Assembly (NCBI GenBank): GCA_030737835.1
Contig: JAUJYN010000018.1
Location: forward strand, 2,604,001 to 2,668,000
Reading direction: 5' to 3'
Origin: Acorus gramineus
Taxonomy: Eukaryota > Streptophyta > Magnoliopsida > Acorales > Acoraceae
DNA length: 64,000 nucleotides
Shown here: one piece after another, positions 24,788 to 37,588 of the stretch
Layout of the letters: every line of letters begins with the position of its first letter
Numbering within the stretch: the first letter of the stretch is position 1
Position numbers and translations under genes: made by a program
Notes under the pieces: model-generated
Told to the model about the DNA's origin: nothing
Databases searched by the model: none
The model's input: only the letters and a program-made list of their open reading frames with translations

Positions 24788-27045
24788 TGTCACGCCCAGG
24801 GCGACCGTCCCCGAGACGTGGCAATAATGAAATATCAGCTATCAATACCTGAGGTCAATAAAGACTCCAACAACAACACACAAGGTGGCAAAGAAAGGAT
24901 AATGATAACTGACTGAAAAGCGGAAGCATAATATATAAACAATGTCTGTAAACCAAAAACATTATTACAGACTCGAATACACAATCACTGTCCCGTGAGA
25001 GCCAAGTCTAGACCAAATAAAATACAACATGTGCCACATGCACGATTTACAATACATAAAATGACTCTAGGACTGCTGACAGCCTCGCACTCGCCACCCG
25101 CCGGAAGAACGCTCCACGCCCATAAGACCACGCCACAAGGAAGCTCCAACTCCACACCCAACACTGCCCCTGAAAAGAAACAGTATGCGAGGGGTGAGCT
25201 ACAAGCTCAGTGAGTGGCTGGAAACCAATCACTATACAACAGTTCAATACTAAAACAATTTCCTTTCAAGGAAAAACATGGGTAGAAACCCATGGATAAC
25301 AGGGTCACGCAGCGGCGCGACCAACCTCACCCTCACCCTCACTCCCGAAGGAAGACTCTTGGGACTTTTGGGGAGAGACCATACCGTTGGTCGAAGAGAC
25401 GCGGAATTACTGGTCCACACAACACTACTGAATCATCTACATCGGGATAACTGCCCAACGATGTCTTTGAATCATCGATATGCAACCGGACCCAACACTT
25501 TGGGAACAGACGAACAACGAATGGGTCACGCGGCGACGTGTCTTCACCTCATCCTCACCCTCACTCCCGGAGGGAGACTCTTGGGACTTTTGGAAGAGAC
25601 TTAGACTGCTCTACACCCTTGGTCCACCGGTAGCCCTTTCCTCGGGTAGTCACTACCTGGTATACTCCCACGATCAGTACGCTTCTGAATGCCTCGGTGG
25701 TACCTACGGATGGGAGCCCTCTGTCAGGATAGCTTTTTCAACGCCGGGAAGTTCCTACATCGGATCCAACGAAGGGGAGAACGATTCCACGCTCGCAATA
25801 TCATTCGTTAACCCTCTCCCGAGTAGCCTCTACCTGGTACACTCCCACGATCAGTACGCCCCCGAACGCATCGGTGGTACCTATGGATGGGAGCCCTCTG
25901 TCAGGACAGCTACAACCCGGGCCTCTTCAACACGAACGACATTGGGAGTAAACATTCCATGTTCGCAAAGCAAACCCATGGAAAGCAACTACTCTCGATA
26001 ATCACATATCGATGAGAGCGAACACTATTGTACTCCCACACGGTTGCATCACTCGGGCACAAAGGGGTTGCCTCTGCTCTCACGCAGAAATAATCCCTAG
26101 GCACATAACCCAACAGACGGATCATATACACGCCTAGCACGGGTAGGCCTAGCCTAATGCCCCACTACCGGCTTAACAAGACCGATAAGATAATGAATTC
26201 TCCTGAATTCCAAACGAGTGCATCGCTCGGATGCACGGGGCGATTACATCGCTAGCGCTCTAACTAATAAGGTACAACCCGACAGCGGGTCATACCCACG
26301 CCTATTTCAGATAGGCCTATTAGTTTTTAACATGCGCATATAAATATATCCAGAAGAATTATATCTAGCTATGTGCATGAAGCATATGCACAATCATCTA
26401 ATAATTATAGGGACACTCCCTAACATGGATTTACATCATAATAAATCATACAACATGCATACATGGTCATTAATCACATAAGCACACAAGGCCTAACTTA
26501 AACATGCGTTGGATATCGCCAACTTAGAAGAAAGGGTCAAACGCGATCTCGCGCACTAACAGGTGCATGCCAATATTCCAAACGAACCCGAGTTGAGTAG
26601 GAAATCGCATCTACTTACTCAGTTCGTTCAGAGGGAGAGGGCGAGAGAGATCATCATCTCATGAAGTTGGTCATAGCTTTGCCCCATTAGCATGGGCGCA
26701 ACAATTACACCACGCCCTCGAGTCTTATCGCAAGGGAATATTAGGTAGGTGCCCGTTATTAGCCCAGACTTATTTATGCTGGATATTCCAATTAATATGG
26801 TGGGAGTAGTATTACCATACTACCTAAGGCATGCCATATTCTATACATCCATACATATTACCAAAAATACATGCCCATACTAGAGGGGCTCATGCAACAC
26901 AATCATTCATACATGAATACAATACATGTATATAAGCCTACCATGCAAGATATCTACATATTATAGCTTAAGCATGGCCATACTACTTATTTACACAAGT
27001 AATATAGCTAGGGGGCACCATCGATGCGCGACGCGCGACTACGCT
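24788..27045 (-). mobile_element. Ty3/gypsy LTR, second subfamily, minus orientation, truncated
   Basis: It starts TGTCACGCCCAGGGCG at 24788 inside the preceding LTR and parallels 58850-60240 and 21876-23520 closely. It carries two copies of the GGGAGCCCTCTGTCAGGA block (about 25712 and 25889). It stops near 27045, just inside the conserved hairpin region, where plus-strand integrase-type sequence begins. The exact breakpoint is uncertain. Confidence 0.7.
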
Positions 27046-30000
27046 GAGTCGGCAAGATATCTACATATCATTGCTAGGAGCTTACCTTTGGGTTTGGCGA
27101 CCATGCTTTTCTTGAAGGTGTCCAAGTTTAAGGGCATCCTCTGTTTCGATGTACGGGGCAAGCTGAGTCGGCCCTTCATCGGACCGGTTCTCGTCCTTGA
27201 GTGGATTGGGGAGGTGGCTTGTCATTTAGCCTTTCCCCTACAGCTGGCTCATGCCCATGACATCGTCCTTGTCTCGAAGCTGAGGCGTTATGTCCACGAT
27301 CCTGCTCATGTCATTCCGTTCGACCGCCTCATCCTCGAGCTGGATTTGTCATTCGTGGAGCAGTGGATCGAGATCATAGACCAACATCCACGCCATGACC
27401 ATTCCTTTGATTAAAGTGTGGCGGTAGCACCAGTCTGGTGCATAGACCACTTGGGAGCAAAAAGGTCAATGTGTGATACAGGCTATGTTTGGTCTTCCCT
27501 TTGGGTTTCCTTAAATTTCGAGGACTAAATTTTTTAAAGGGGGGGAGAATGTTATGCCTCTGTCATTCAGAGCCTTATTTTTCGATCGGAGTTGCTAAAA
27601 TTTTTGCTTTTAGCTACCTGCGGGAGTCGGAGTGCTCTGATTGAAAATTTGGCTACATAATTTTTCTCCTAGAAGTTATGCATTTCTGATTTGGTATTTG
27701 GATTTAATTTTGTTAATATCCAAGATGAAGAGGTTTAAATATGATTTTATCATGAGATGTTCAGTTTTGAGTTAGCTTTCATACAAAAGTGGAATTAGAT
27801 CAACTTGATTCATGTAGTAAAAGTTATGGGTATTTTTCCAAGTATACCCCGGGGATGACAAAATTCTGGCAGCAGCCCTGTTCAATGTTTAGCTCACATT
27901 GTGGAACATCTGGAGGGATTATGTGATCTTGGCATACATGAAAGTTGTAGATATTCTTCTTGGCTTTCCAATAAATGTTGAATTGTGCAATTCGGAGCTA
28001 TATTGTGTAAGTTATGGCTGTTCTAGTGAAGCCTGTCCAAAATTTCTGTTCGGGGACGATTTGGTCCTTTGAACCACTTTTGGCTATATAATGCCCTCCC
28101 CCCAAAATGTCTCTTCTCTCACTCTCTTTGGTCCAGCCCTCTTGAGTGTGTTTGGTGGAGTTTTAGAAGGGGAAGATGAGGGAGAAGTGCTAGGAAGAGC
28201 AAAGAAGAGAAGGTGTGTGCCATTGTTGTTGTCGCTTCCCTCTCCTCCTCCTCTAGCTCCCCCCCCCCCCCTTCCCCGTCATGTTATCCTTGGATCCCCC
28301 CTCCCCTCTGGTTCAGCTAGAAGAAGAGAAATGAAGGCTGAATTGGTGGTGGTCGAGGTGGTCATGGGCGTGCTTGCGAGCTCCCACATCCCCTTCCTTC
28401 CTCCTTCTCTTGGTAAGCTTTCCCCTCTTCTTTTTTTGTTTTTTTTTCTTTTCTGCACATTGGGTGTGTTGGGAGATGGTGCATGCTAAGTGTTTGTGTT
28501 TTGGTTTGTGTGTGCTTGGTTGTTTGGGTGTAGGGGTGTCGGCGTGCCCATGTGCATGCTGCCCTGTGTGTGCTGCCTGTGCCCAGCATGCCTGCGAGCA
28601 CCAGCACTCATGCCCAGCGGCTGTGCCCAGCATGCCCTATCTGCTACCCTGCCGGCACCTGCGTCTGTGCCCAGCGTCCCCTGCGGCGTGCCCTGCGTCT
28701 GTGCCCAGCGCGTCCTGCGGCGTGCTCTGCGTCTGTGCCCAGCGTCCCCTGCTGCGTGCCCAGCGTGCCCTGCGCCTGTGCCCAGCGCGTCCTGCGGCGT
28801 GCTCTGCATCTGTGCCCAGCATGCCCAGCGCGTTCTGTGGCGTGCCCTGCGCCTGTGCCCAGTGCGTCCTGTGATGTTCCCTGTGACTGTGCCTAGCGTG
28901 CCCAGCAACTGTGCCCAGTGCGTCCTGCGACGTTCCCTGCGACTGTGCCCAGCGTGCCCTGCGACTGTGCCCAGCGTGCCTTGCCCTGCCTGTCCATCCC
29001 GGGTGCTGCCACGGTGTGCGTGCCTCCCCCTGCATGCTGCCCCGCTTGCCCTGCTCGCGTGTTGCCCCGCTTGCCCTGCTCGCATGCTGCCTCGCAATGC
29101 GCGATGACCTGTGTATCGGTGAGTGGTTCGATCTAACCCTTCGAGATGCGCTCGATGCACGTAGTCGTGCATCGCACATCCATGGGGCTTCTTTGCACCC
29201 TAAATATGCTAGATATTTGCATGCTAGGCTTGTATAGCTCGTATATTGTGTAGAACCCCCTTTTCTATCATATACTTGCCTATGTATCATATTCATGTGT
29301 GAATTATTATGTATGCATGCGCCCTTCATGTATGGAAATGTGTGATGTGTGTTTTTATGAATGTATAGAATAAGCATGCCTTAGGTAGTCCCTATTTATA
29401 GTAATACCTCCCTATGTTAGCATGATTAACCTGGGTTAATAACCGGGTGCATACTTAATATTCTGTGGTCATAAGACTGGAGAATCTAGTATGGCTGTTG
29501 CACCCATCTTGTTTGGGCAAAGCTATGACCAGCTTTCGAAGAGGATGAGACTTTCCCTCTCTCTCGCCTTCCCTCTTTGCATAAACTGAGTAAGTAGATG
29601 TGGTTCCTACTTGACTCAGGTCCACTTGGGATTATCGGCATGCACCGGTTAGTGTGTGAGATTGCGCTTAACCTTTCCCTTTTAAGTTTGTGATATCCAA
29701 CGCATGCTTAAGTTATACCTTGTATGCTTATATGATTAATGGCCTTGTATGCATGTTGTATGATTTGTTGTTTATGATGTAAATCCATGTTAGGGGATAA
29801 CCTTATAGTCAATTATTAGGTGATCGTGCATATGGTTCATGCACATAGCTATGATATGATCCTCTTTTAATATATCTGCGCATGTTAAAACTAATTAGGC
29901 CTATCTGAAATGGGCGTGGGTACGACTCGCTGTCGGGATGTACCTCATTGGTTAGAGCGTGAGCGATGTAATCGCCACCCTGCATCCGTGAGATGCACTT

Positions 30001-31175
30001 GAATGGAATTCAGGAGAATTCATTTGTTGTATCGGTTTTGTTAAACCGGTAGCAATGGCATTAAGTTAGGCCTACCCGTGCTAGGAACATATATGAACCG
30101 CCTGTTGGGTTATATGCCTTGCGCTTATTTTTGCGTGAGAGCAGAGGTAACCCCTCGCGCCCGAGCGACGCACCCGTGTGGGAGTACAAGTGTATTCAAT
30201 ATCATCAATATGTGATTATTGAGCATAGCCAATAGGGTTCGCTTTGCGAACGTGGGGTACTTCCTCCGGACATCGTCGTTTGTCGAAACACCCGAGCGTC
30301 GAAGCTGTCCTATTTGGGTGCCACCACTTGTAGGTGCTACCGATGCGTATCGCGGTACACATCTGACTGATGTACCGATCGTGGAAGGCCGACAGGTAGA
30401 GGCTACGCGAGAGAGGGCTACCAGATGATATTGCGAGCGTGGAATCGTTCTCCCCTTCTTCGGATCCGCGTTAAAGCTACTCAACATTAAAGCTATCCTG
30501 ACAGAGGGCTCCCACCTGTAGGTACTACCGATGCGTTCGGCAGATGTACTGATCATGGGAGTATACCAGGTAGAGGCTACTCGGGAGAGGGCTACCGGAT
30601 GACGAAGGGTGTAGAACAAAAAGGTTTTCTTCCAACAGTCCTGTGTCACCCTTAGGGGTGAGGGTGAGGATGAGGTGATTGTTGGGCAGTTATCTCGATG
30701 TAGATGATCCAGTAGTGTTGTGTAGACCAGTAATTCCGCGTCTCTTCGACCAACGGTATGGTCTCTCCCCAAGAGTCTCCCTCTGGGAGTGAGGGTGAGA
30801 GTGGTCGCGTCATTGCGTGACCTTATTATCCATTGGATTTCCACCCATGTTTTTCGTGAAAGGAAATTACCTTAACATTAAACTGCTGTAATGGTGATTG
30901 GTTTTCAGCCACTCGTTGAGCTTGTAGCTCACCTCTCGCATACTGTTTCTTTTTCAGGGGTAGTGTTGGGCGTGGAGTTGGAGTTTCCCTGTGGGTTGGT
31001 TTTATGTGTGTGGAACGTTCTGTCCGGCGGGTGACGAGTGCGAGGCTGTCAGCAGTCCTAGAGTCATTTTATGTATTGTAAATCGTGCATGTGGCACAAG
31101 TTGTATTTTATTTGGACTAAACTTGACTTTCACAAAACATTGATTGTGTATTCGAGTCTGTAATGAATCAACGTT
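27046..31175 (+). mobile_element. 3' end of a Ty3/gypsy element: integrase tail, PPT and 3' LTR (plus orientation)
   Basis: 27060-27414 encodes a plus-strand integrase C-terminal region (GKLSRPFIGP; then the HDIVLVSKLRRYVHDPAHV stretch typical of Tekay-type pol). A polypurine tract at about 27536-27549 (AAAGGGGGGGAGAA) immediately precedes an LTR starting TGTTATGCC at 27550. The LTR proceeds through a GC-rich core (28560-29100) to about 31175, where AT-rich non-LTR DNA begins; the terminal GGCGTGACA is absent. It is a broken fragment; gag and most of pol are not present. Confidence 0.75.
28655..28990 (+). repeat. 34-bp-class minisatellite inside the LTR core
   Basis: About ten imperfect units, each beginning CTGTGCCCAGCG or close to it, with lengths of about 22, 34 or 43 bp. 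They contain CGTCCTGCGGCGTG-type second halves. The repeat explains the Cys/Pro/Ala/Ser-rich open frames seen here on both strands. Confidence 0.85.
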
Positions 31176-34100
31176 GATAAATCAAACAGTTGTGTCTGTA
31201 TCATTAACTCCAAATTTAGAGAACAAGGACCATTAATGGTGAATTATTGTAGTAGACTTTGTCAAAGAGGCCCGGTTTGACTATCATGCTCTAAACTGAT
31301 TGAATTGAGAGGCAACCAACTTGGATACAATTTCCAGTCATTTCATGCGAACTGTCTCTGCTGCTGCTATGGGCCGATGTCATTGTCAAGTGTCATCTGT
31401 ATAACAAATAAGTTGTGTAAATTTTTTGTTTTTGTTTTTTTTTTTCAATACTTGGAATGCCATTTGTGTGCAGGTTGTAAGATGTAATTACGTTTACGCA
31501 TTATTCCTTGAAAAAGTCTTCATTTACCTCACATGAATGTCTTGGTTAATTTCACAAGTCCAATACTGCATGACTGGATGTTCTTTACTGTGAGCTCAAT
31601 CAGGACTTTCATGCCCTACCAGCAGCTTATGTAAAATATCACACGATTTTTCTTTTTTTTTTTGGTGTATACATGTAGAATTCTTCTGCTTGTCAACTAT
31701 ATATCCAGCATTGCATTAAATACTTCACATGTAGTTTACATCTCAAAGTTTCAGACCTTCAAAGTCATGTGAGAATAGTAGTTGATGACTTAGAAGCCTA
31801 GTTTTTGACTTGTTCATCCATAGATTGACCAACAATAACCGTGTTGCCAACCTGTTTGGAACAAGTGAGGTTTTGTCAAAAATTAACTCTCTCTGTCTCT
31901 CTCTTTAAAGTTTGGATTTTCATTAAGAATAGTAATCTCTTCTAGTCACTTCCAAGTTATGTTCATTCCCAGATTTTTTGTAGGAAGTAATTAAATAGTA
32001 CGAAAGTTGATTCACTGCCTACCATTCTCTCATTATAGACCTAAATGGGGAGCAATAGGTCTTTTGAAAATTTGTGCCAAATTTTCAACTATTTAATACT
32101 CAGATCTAATCGATATAAATATATGCACACATTAGGTGAGTTAGAATCGAGTATGCACCCTGACTATACTCCAAATTAACATTCAATTTGACATAGCTTG
32201 GATATAAGTTTAGATAGATTCTATCTTTAAAAAAGTTGAAAATTCTGAAAATAAGATCGAAACACATTTTTAACGTTTAGCTTTCCAAACTACAATCTTC
32301 ATTTTTAGATAAAAAAATCTTACGATTGAAAATCTAATAAAACATAACTTTTCAAAACCTCACATCCAAACGCACCCTTAATACTACTTCAGTTCATTCA
32401 AAATCCGAGTATCCAATTAATTCTCATGATTTATTACATTGGCAAATTAAAATGTTAATATATCATAGTTGTTTTATTGTCCAACTAAAAAAAAAATTTA
32501 CTTGTAATTTTCATATTATTAATATGATACATCTAGAAAATAGCATACCAAGGCCCGTTCGAAATAAAAAAAAGTCCCTTGAATATGATGTTTGAAAATA
32601 TAATAAAAATCAGCTACTGACGTCTAATTCGAATGCTACCCATTCAAATGTCGTCGGTTCAGTAATGTAATGTATAAGTTGAAAAGTGGATTAGCATTGA
32701 TCAAAAGGATTGTAAGTCAAGTCAAACAAGCATCAAGTGACGATTGATAAACCTAAAAAATATAAAATAAAAGTCACATCTTACAGAAGAAGATTTTCCT
32801 GAACGAGATTGTTATTTGAACTTTTATCTTACAGAAGTGGCCCTACATGCGCGCATTGTACATCCAAAAAAATAATAATAATTACATATAGATTGCTATT
32901 TAAACTTTTACATATATTGTTTCATAGTGTTTGAAACAATAAAAAGCCGCGTAAAAGGAAAATGAAATAAAAAAATGTTCAAATCAGCTCCCTTTTGAGT
33001 TTTAAATACAGTTGACACCTTTTTTATTTTTTAAAATAATGTATTTCATATAATGAGATGTGTATTTTTGTCATTAAAAATTAAATATACATTCTACTAA
33101 ATGATATGAAAACATTTATAGAATATGCAACTATAATTTTGTCCTCGATATTTTTTCGTAAGTGAATTGTAATGTTTGAATCCATGACCTTTTCATTACA
33201 AACTCTTGTGTATAAACTGTTGACTTTTGGGTCCAAGCACCCACATTGTAGTTACATTGATTTTAATTAACAATATATACGCTAAATTAAGAAATTGTTT
33301 TTATATCCTGACACTATTTTATAAGATGAAAAAGCTCTGGTTTCCATGCTGATTATTAGATGGTTTTTTGTTATATATATATATAATTACCATATTGTTG
33401 ACACTAGTAAGGATTAAGGAATTCCTTTTGAGAAATGTGAATTCTACCACTCGGGGATGCATAAAGGATTGTGTGGATCAGCGTCCTTAGATTTATAACT
33501 ATGTTGAAATTCTGTTTTAGAGGCATTGTACACTCCAACATTTCATTTATTAATTGTGAAATGAAACAGTTTCTTTCAATGCTGCTGCTTGAGAATATAG
33601 TATGCAATGTAGAATTGGTTTGCTAAATTTTTGGTTTGGGGATTGGAATAAGGTAGAATTAGAGCAATATTCTAGTAAAATAGAGACTATTTTATGTGCA
33701 AATTAAGAACTATCATAATTAATATTGAGAATCCATGGATAAATCAGAACAAAGATGTATAATTCCGGTAGAGATCAAACACCATCCAAGTTCTTTTCAT
33801 GTTTGGGAAATCTTCTATGAAATCAAACATCCCCCTTTTATGCTTTAAAAAATTCATGGGTATATCAACTTTTGCACGTTAAGTACATATTAAAAAAAAA
33901 AAAAAAATTGGAGAAGAACCTCCCATACTTTCATGAACTCTCTCTATTTTGCTTTTTGAGTTTTGAGAACCATGACTTTGCATGAGTTTGAGAAATTCCA
34001 TGTCACATCTTTTGGAAAGATAATTCTTTGAATTCTAGCAAACCATGAGCTTGCAAACACCCCCTACACCGGCCCCCATTCATAAATGATGATAACGATA

Positions 34101-36466
34101 AAATCCTGGAGACACCAATCTTAAAAAAAAAAAAAAAAATATTTTGAATTCTTGTCATACAAAATTTTATATTTTTATAAATATGAAATGTGTGACATTT
34201 TTCTAGTGAGATTCTCCATTTAATCCTACATTTAGTTTAAATTTCATTGCAAATTTCGATCAAACATGTCAATTCAAATCAAAATAATCTGAATCATATC
34301 TTTACATGCAATCCATAAATCAAAATAAACATATCGTTTACATTTTAAAAAATTTAAAAACTTATTTTAAACCATTGATAAGAAAATATTTAAATTCGAT
34401 AATTCAAATTTATTAAAATTTGATAGGTAAGAATTGATTGATATATAAGGTAGAGTTTCGAAACAACTTTTGGAAATTTCAGTACATGAATCATGCTTAA
34501 TTAAACTTGTTTATAATTTCACCCAACAATAACAACTTTTGAAAAAAATAAAAAGATAAATTTTTATTTATAAAAGAGTTCTAAAGTGATAATAACAAAA
34601 ATGCACTTTCTAAAAAACTAGTTTCAAAAGCTTCTCTACTTCAAATGAAAAGTTTTTTTTTCAAACTCATTGTCGAATACTACCGAAATAACAGTGGGAT
34701 CAAGTAAGGATTTGATCAATTCTATATAATGTGGTGAATCTCTAGTAGAAAAACGAGCTTGTAGCAAAACTGTATGGGACTCTTTCAGTAGAAGCATAAC
34801 AGTGGAATAGCTCGGAATAGTGATGAATAAGCCAAAAAAAATATTGTTTGGATGACTGGAATAGGGTAAAATCTGGATGCCAGAATAAGTTGGCTGATTG
34901 TAATTAATTGACGCCGACAAATCACATTATCTTTTATCGTTGTTTTCGTTAGATTAGTCTTATCTTAAAACAGCATATGTTAATATCCAAATGAGGCTAC
35001 CAGTTTTACATGGGGTTGTCACAAGCCAGTCTCCACACACTTAATGGGATCTAGTCTTTTTTTTATGAAATAATGAGATCTAATCTTGATAGGACCATCC
35101 CAAATAAGTGTTAACTCAACCGGGTTGTAATTTTTTTATCTACATTAATAACACAAAATATTCAATTTTCAAATACTAACAAGTAAGATCCAATGTATTG
35201 TTGATCATCAAATGTGATTTTATTTTTCTTTTTTCAGAGGATAAAAAAAAAAAACTCTACATATGTAATTAATAGATATCAATAGATTTTACAAAGTCCA
35301 CAAAAGGAATTTAAGATATACTGGCAATTGTCTATCGTTTCTCAAAAAAAAAAAAAAAAAAAATTTAAGATGTACAATGTTAAGTCAGTACTCCACAAAA
35401 TAGGCTGAACAGGTGAACAATAACGTTATTTGTCAACATATAATCATATATACTATACCTCGATTGTTTGAAACCAGCGTTATGAATATATCACCATTCA
35501 CCATCCAATAAATTTAATTCATCATTCCAATGCATTTTTAAACTTTTTAATCACATTCACCATGTTCTATATATTTACTCACTGCCAATGTAACCAGAGG
35601 TGAAACACAACAAACAAATAAAAATATTATTAAATAAAATGTAAATAATGGATGCACAGAATGGAAAATCTCTTTGGGGATTCGAACTTTAAGGGCACGT
35701 TTGGTTGTAGAGATTATTTATACGTATTTTGTTGTACATACAAATTTTACATTGCACGTGCAGGGAAATCTTTGTATACTGTTTGCACGTATTTGTCTGT
35801 TTTCATGATGTGTTATCATTTACACACGTATTCATATTTACAGTTGTTTGTCTCATATGTGTAAAACTGTTTGCACATGTGCCAACTTAAATGACATACG
35901 TGTGAATCTTTTTTGAAATTTGCATTATCAATACCAGTTTATTTCCATATATTCTAACATAATTATACTCATATATTCTTAAGCATATTCATCAATATTT
36001 TTCTAACAAACTAATTCTTACAAGTAATTGTTAGTTCAATTGTACGAAACAATTTTTCACTTTTATTTCGTTCTCATGTTACAATTTTTAATTACATATT
36101 TTTATTGAAGTGTTCCACATATTAAAACAGTCTTGTATATTTACATTTTTATAGATTATATATAATATAATAATATAATAAACAGGTTTTTTAAAATTCA
36201 TGTGCTAAATATTATCCATTATATTTAGAAAAAAAATATATTTCTATTTAAAAAATATTTATGTGTATTCTTTGACTAATACCATCTCCCACTCTTTGAA
36301 ACCCCCTTCTCTGTTACAAACTTTTTTCGATCAACAACATCAAGTTTTTTATTTACAAAATTTTTAATTTACAAAGATTTGAATACCATCTCTCTCTCTT
36401 TCAAACAATGATAATGGGCCGGTTTGAATAATTTTTCCTTCCTTCGCCCTCTCCACCTCTACAGAG
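31176..36466. other. AT-rich intergenic DNA, no gene recognised
   Basis: 5.3 kb of low-GC sequence with many A/T homopolymers. No frame reads as a recognisable protein. A string resembling a MITE end occurs near 32360-32380 (CATCCAAACGCACCC) and another at 35692-35706 (GGGCACGTTTGGTT). Neither has a convincing partner, though the second may belong to the repeat arms around the CTNNBL1 relic. Confidence 0.6.
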
Positions 36467-36930
36467 ATGGACGACGGCCACCTCCACCACGCCGCGAAGC
36501 GCTACCGCCACGACAACGACGAGGACCTCTCCCCCTCCGCCATTGACAACGGCGACGTCGACCTCTCCCTCCTATAAGCCATCGAAAGGTCCCAGTCTTC
36601 CTCCTCCTCCTCCGCCCCTGTTGAGGTCCTCGACTTTCGGACCCTCAACAAGAACATCACCTCCGTCTCCCACAGGTGTCGCCGGCGCTCCAGAGATCTG
36701 CCCTGACCTCGTCTCCCACAGGCCTCAACGACGTCCCCTCATCGACCACCTCACATCTGTCTCCCACAGCCACCAAGTCAGCCTCGTCCGCCTCATGGAC
36801 GAGGAACATGTTGGCGGAAGGGCAAGGAAGAGGGAATTGAAGGTGGCCAGCGAGGAAGACTTGACAGGAGGGCCACCGGTGATGGTGGCTTCAATTTGCG
36901 TAGATGAGATGGGAAAATGTAACATGTGAA
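36467..36930 (+). pseudogene. Fragment of a beta-catenin-like protein 1 (CTNNBL1 homologue) gene
   Basis: From the ATG at 36467 the sequence encodes a His/Asp-rich acidic start (HDNDEDLSPSAIDNGDVDLS) and then LL, a TAA stop at 36575-36577, and AIERSQ. CTNNBL1 proteins have LLEAIEKSQ here, so the stop replaces the Glu codon. Next comes VEVLDFRTLNK (family VEVLDLRTLKK) and, in another frame, VAGAPEICPDLVS (family LAGAPELYPDLVS). The intervening helix is missing, and after DLVS the similarity ends in unrelated residues (SHSHQVSLVRLMDEEH). CTNNBL1 is a spliceosome-associated ARM-repeat protein of about 550 residues; only pieces of the first 100 or so are here. It is GC-rich against AT-rich flanks, which suggests a captured or duplicated gene piece. 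The family assignment rests on remembered motifs. Confidence 0.55.
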
Positions 36931-37588
36931 AATAAAAGTTGTTTCAAATGATAACACATGGGCTTAAATAGGATTTTGATTGCCCTATTTATTGAGACAA
37001 ATGAAAACCCTATGATTTTATTTAATTAACTTAAATAACATAATCAAACGTGAATTTATGTTTGACCATGTGTAAATAAAAACCCACCCCCATTTGCACA
37101 TTATCCAAATATGTCATAAGACTCATCCCATGACTCTAAACAAAGAGGGTGTTGGCAATCCTTTTTACATGCATGTTCAACTAACTTGAGAATGTATGCG
37201 GTTCTACATATCATTATATCTTAAATATATAAATCAGTCTAGCCTAATAAATGTTATACCTATTTCTAAATCAATTGATAATTTCTAGTTTTATGTATCA
37301 CACTCTAATACTGATGAGCCTCTTGCTCTGCTTATCTATGTTCTCTACAATTTGAACCTAGGCAAAATGGCTTCAATGAATTGTGAAAGAGTTATTCCAC
37401 AATTTAGTTTACACAATGGAAAACATCAAATATATATATATATATAAAACCGCACACAACAATCAAACTTCAGAAATATTCACACCCAAGTCAGTAAACC
37501 ACTAAACCCCCACTCATGCATACACTTTATTGTTCCACACACAACACAAAATCTTAAAAATAAAAAAAATAAAATCACATTTAGTTGA
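36931..37588. other. Intergenic DNA downstream of the U-box gene
   Basis: AT-rich, with a short (TA)n run at about 37432-37446. No coding frame is seen. The 3' UTR and polyadenylation site of the U-box gene must lie here (the gene reads leftward), but I could not pin the signal. Confidence 0.6.

Noticed and set aside
30125-30844. 239-codon minus-strand open frame
   Set aside because: It lies wholly inside a plus-oriented LTR, reads through the CCCTCAC repeats and duplicated blocks, and has no counterpart in the same frame in sibling LTRs.
1-31175. Centromeric or telomeric satellite suggested by the CCCTCAC repeats
   Set aside because: The repeat is confined to LTR modules of three to six units, differs from the plant telomere repeat, and no long satellite array is present.
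35692-35710. Tourist-like MITE end GGGCACGTTTGGTT next to TAA
   Set aside because: No matching inverted end with a second TAA was found within 1.5 kb; kept only as part of the speculative arms around the CTNNBL1 relic.
36543-36929. 128-codon plus-strand frame as a real small gene
   Set aside because: Only its middle (VAGAPEICPDLVS) shows family similarity, and that belongs to the broken CTNNBL1 fragment; the ends are unrelated.
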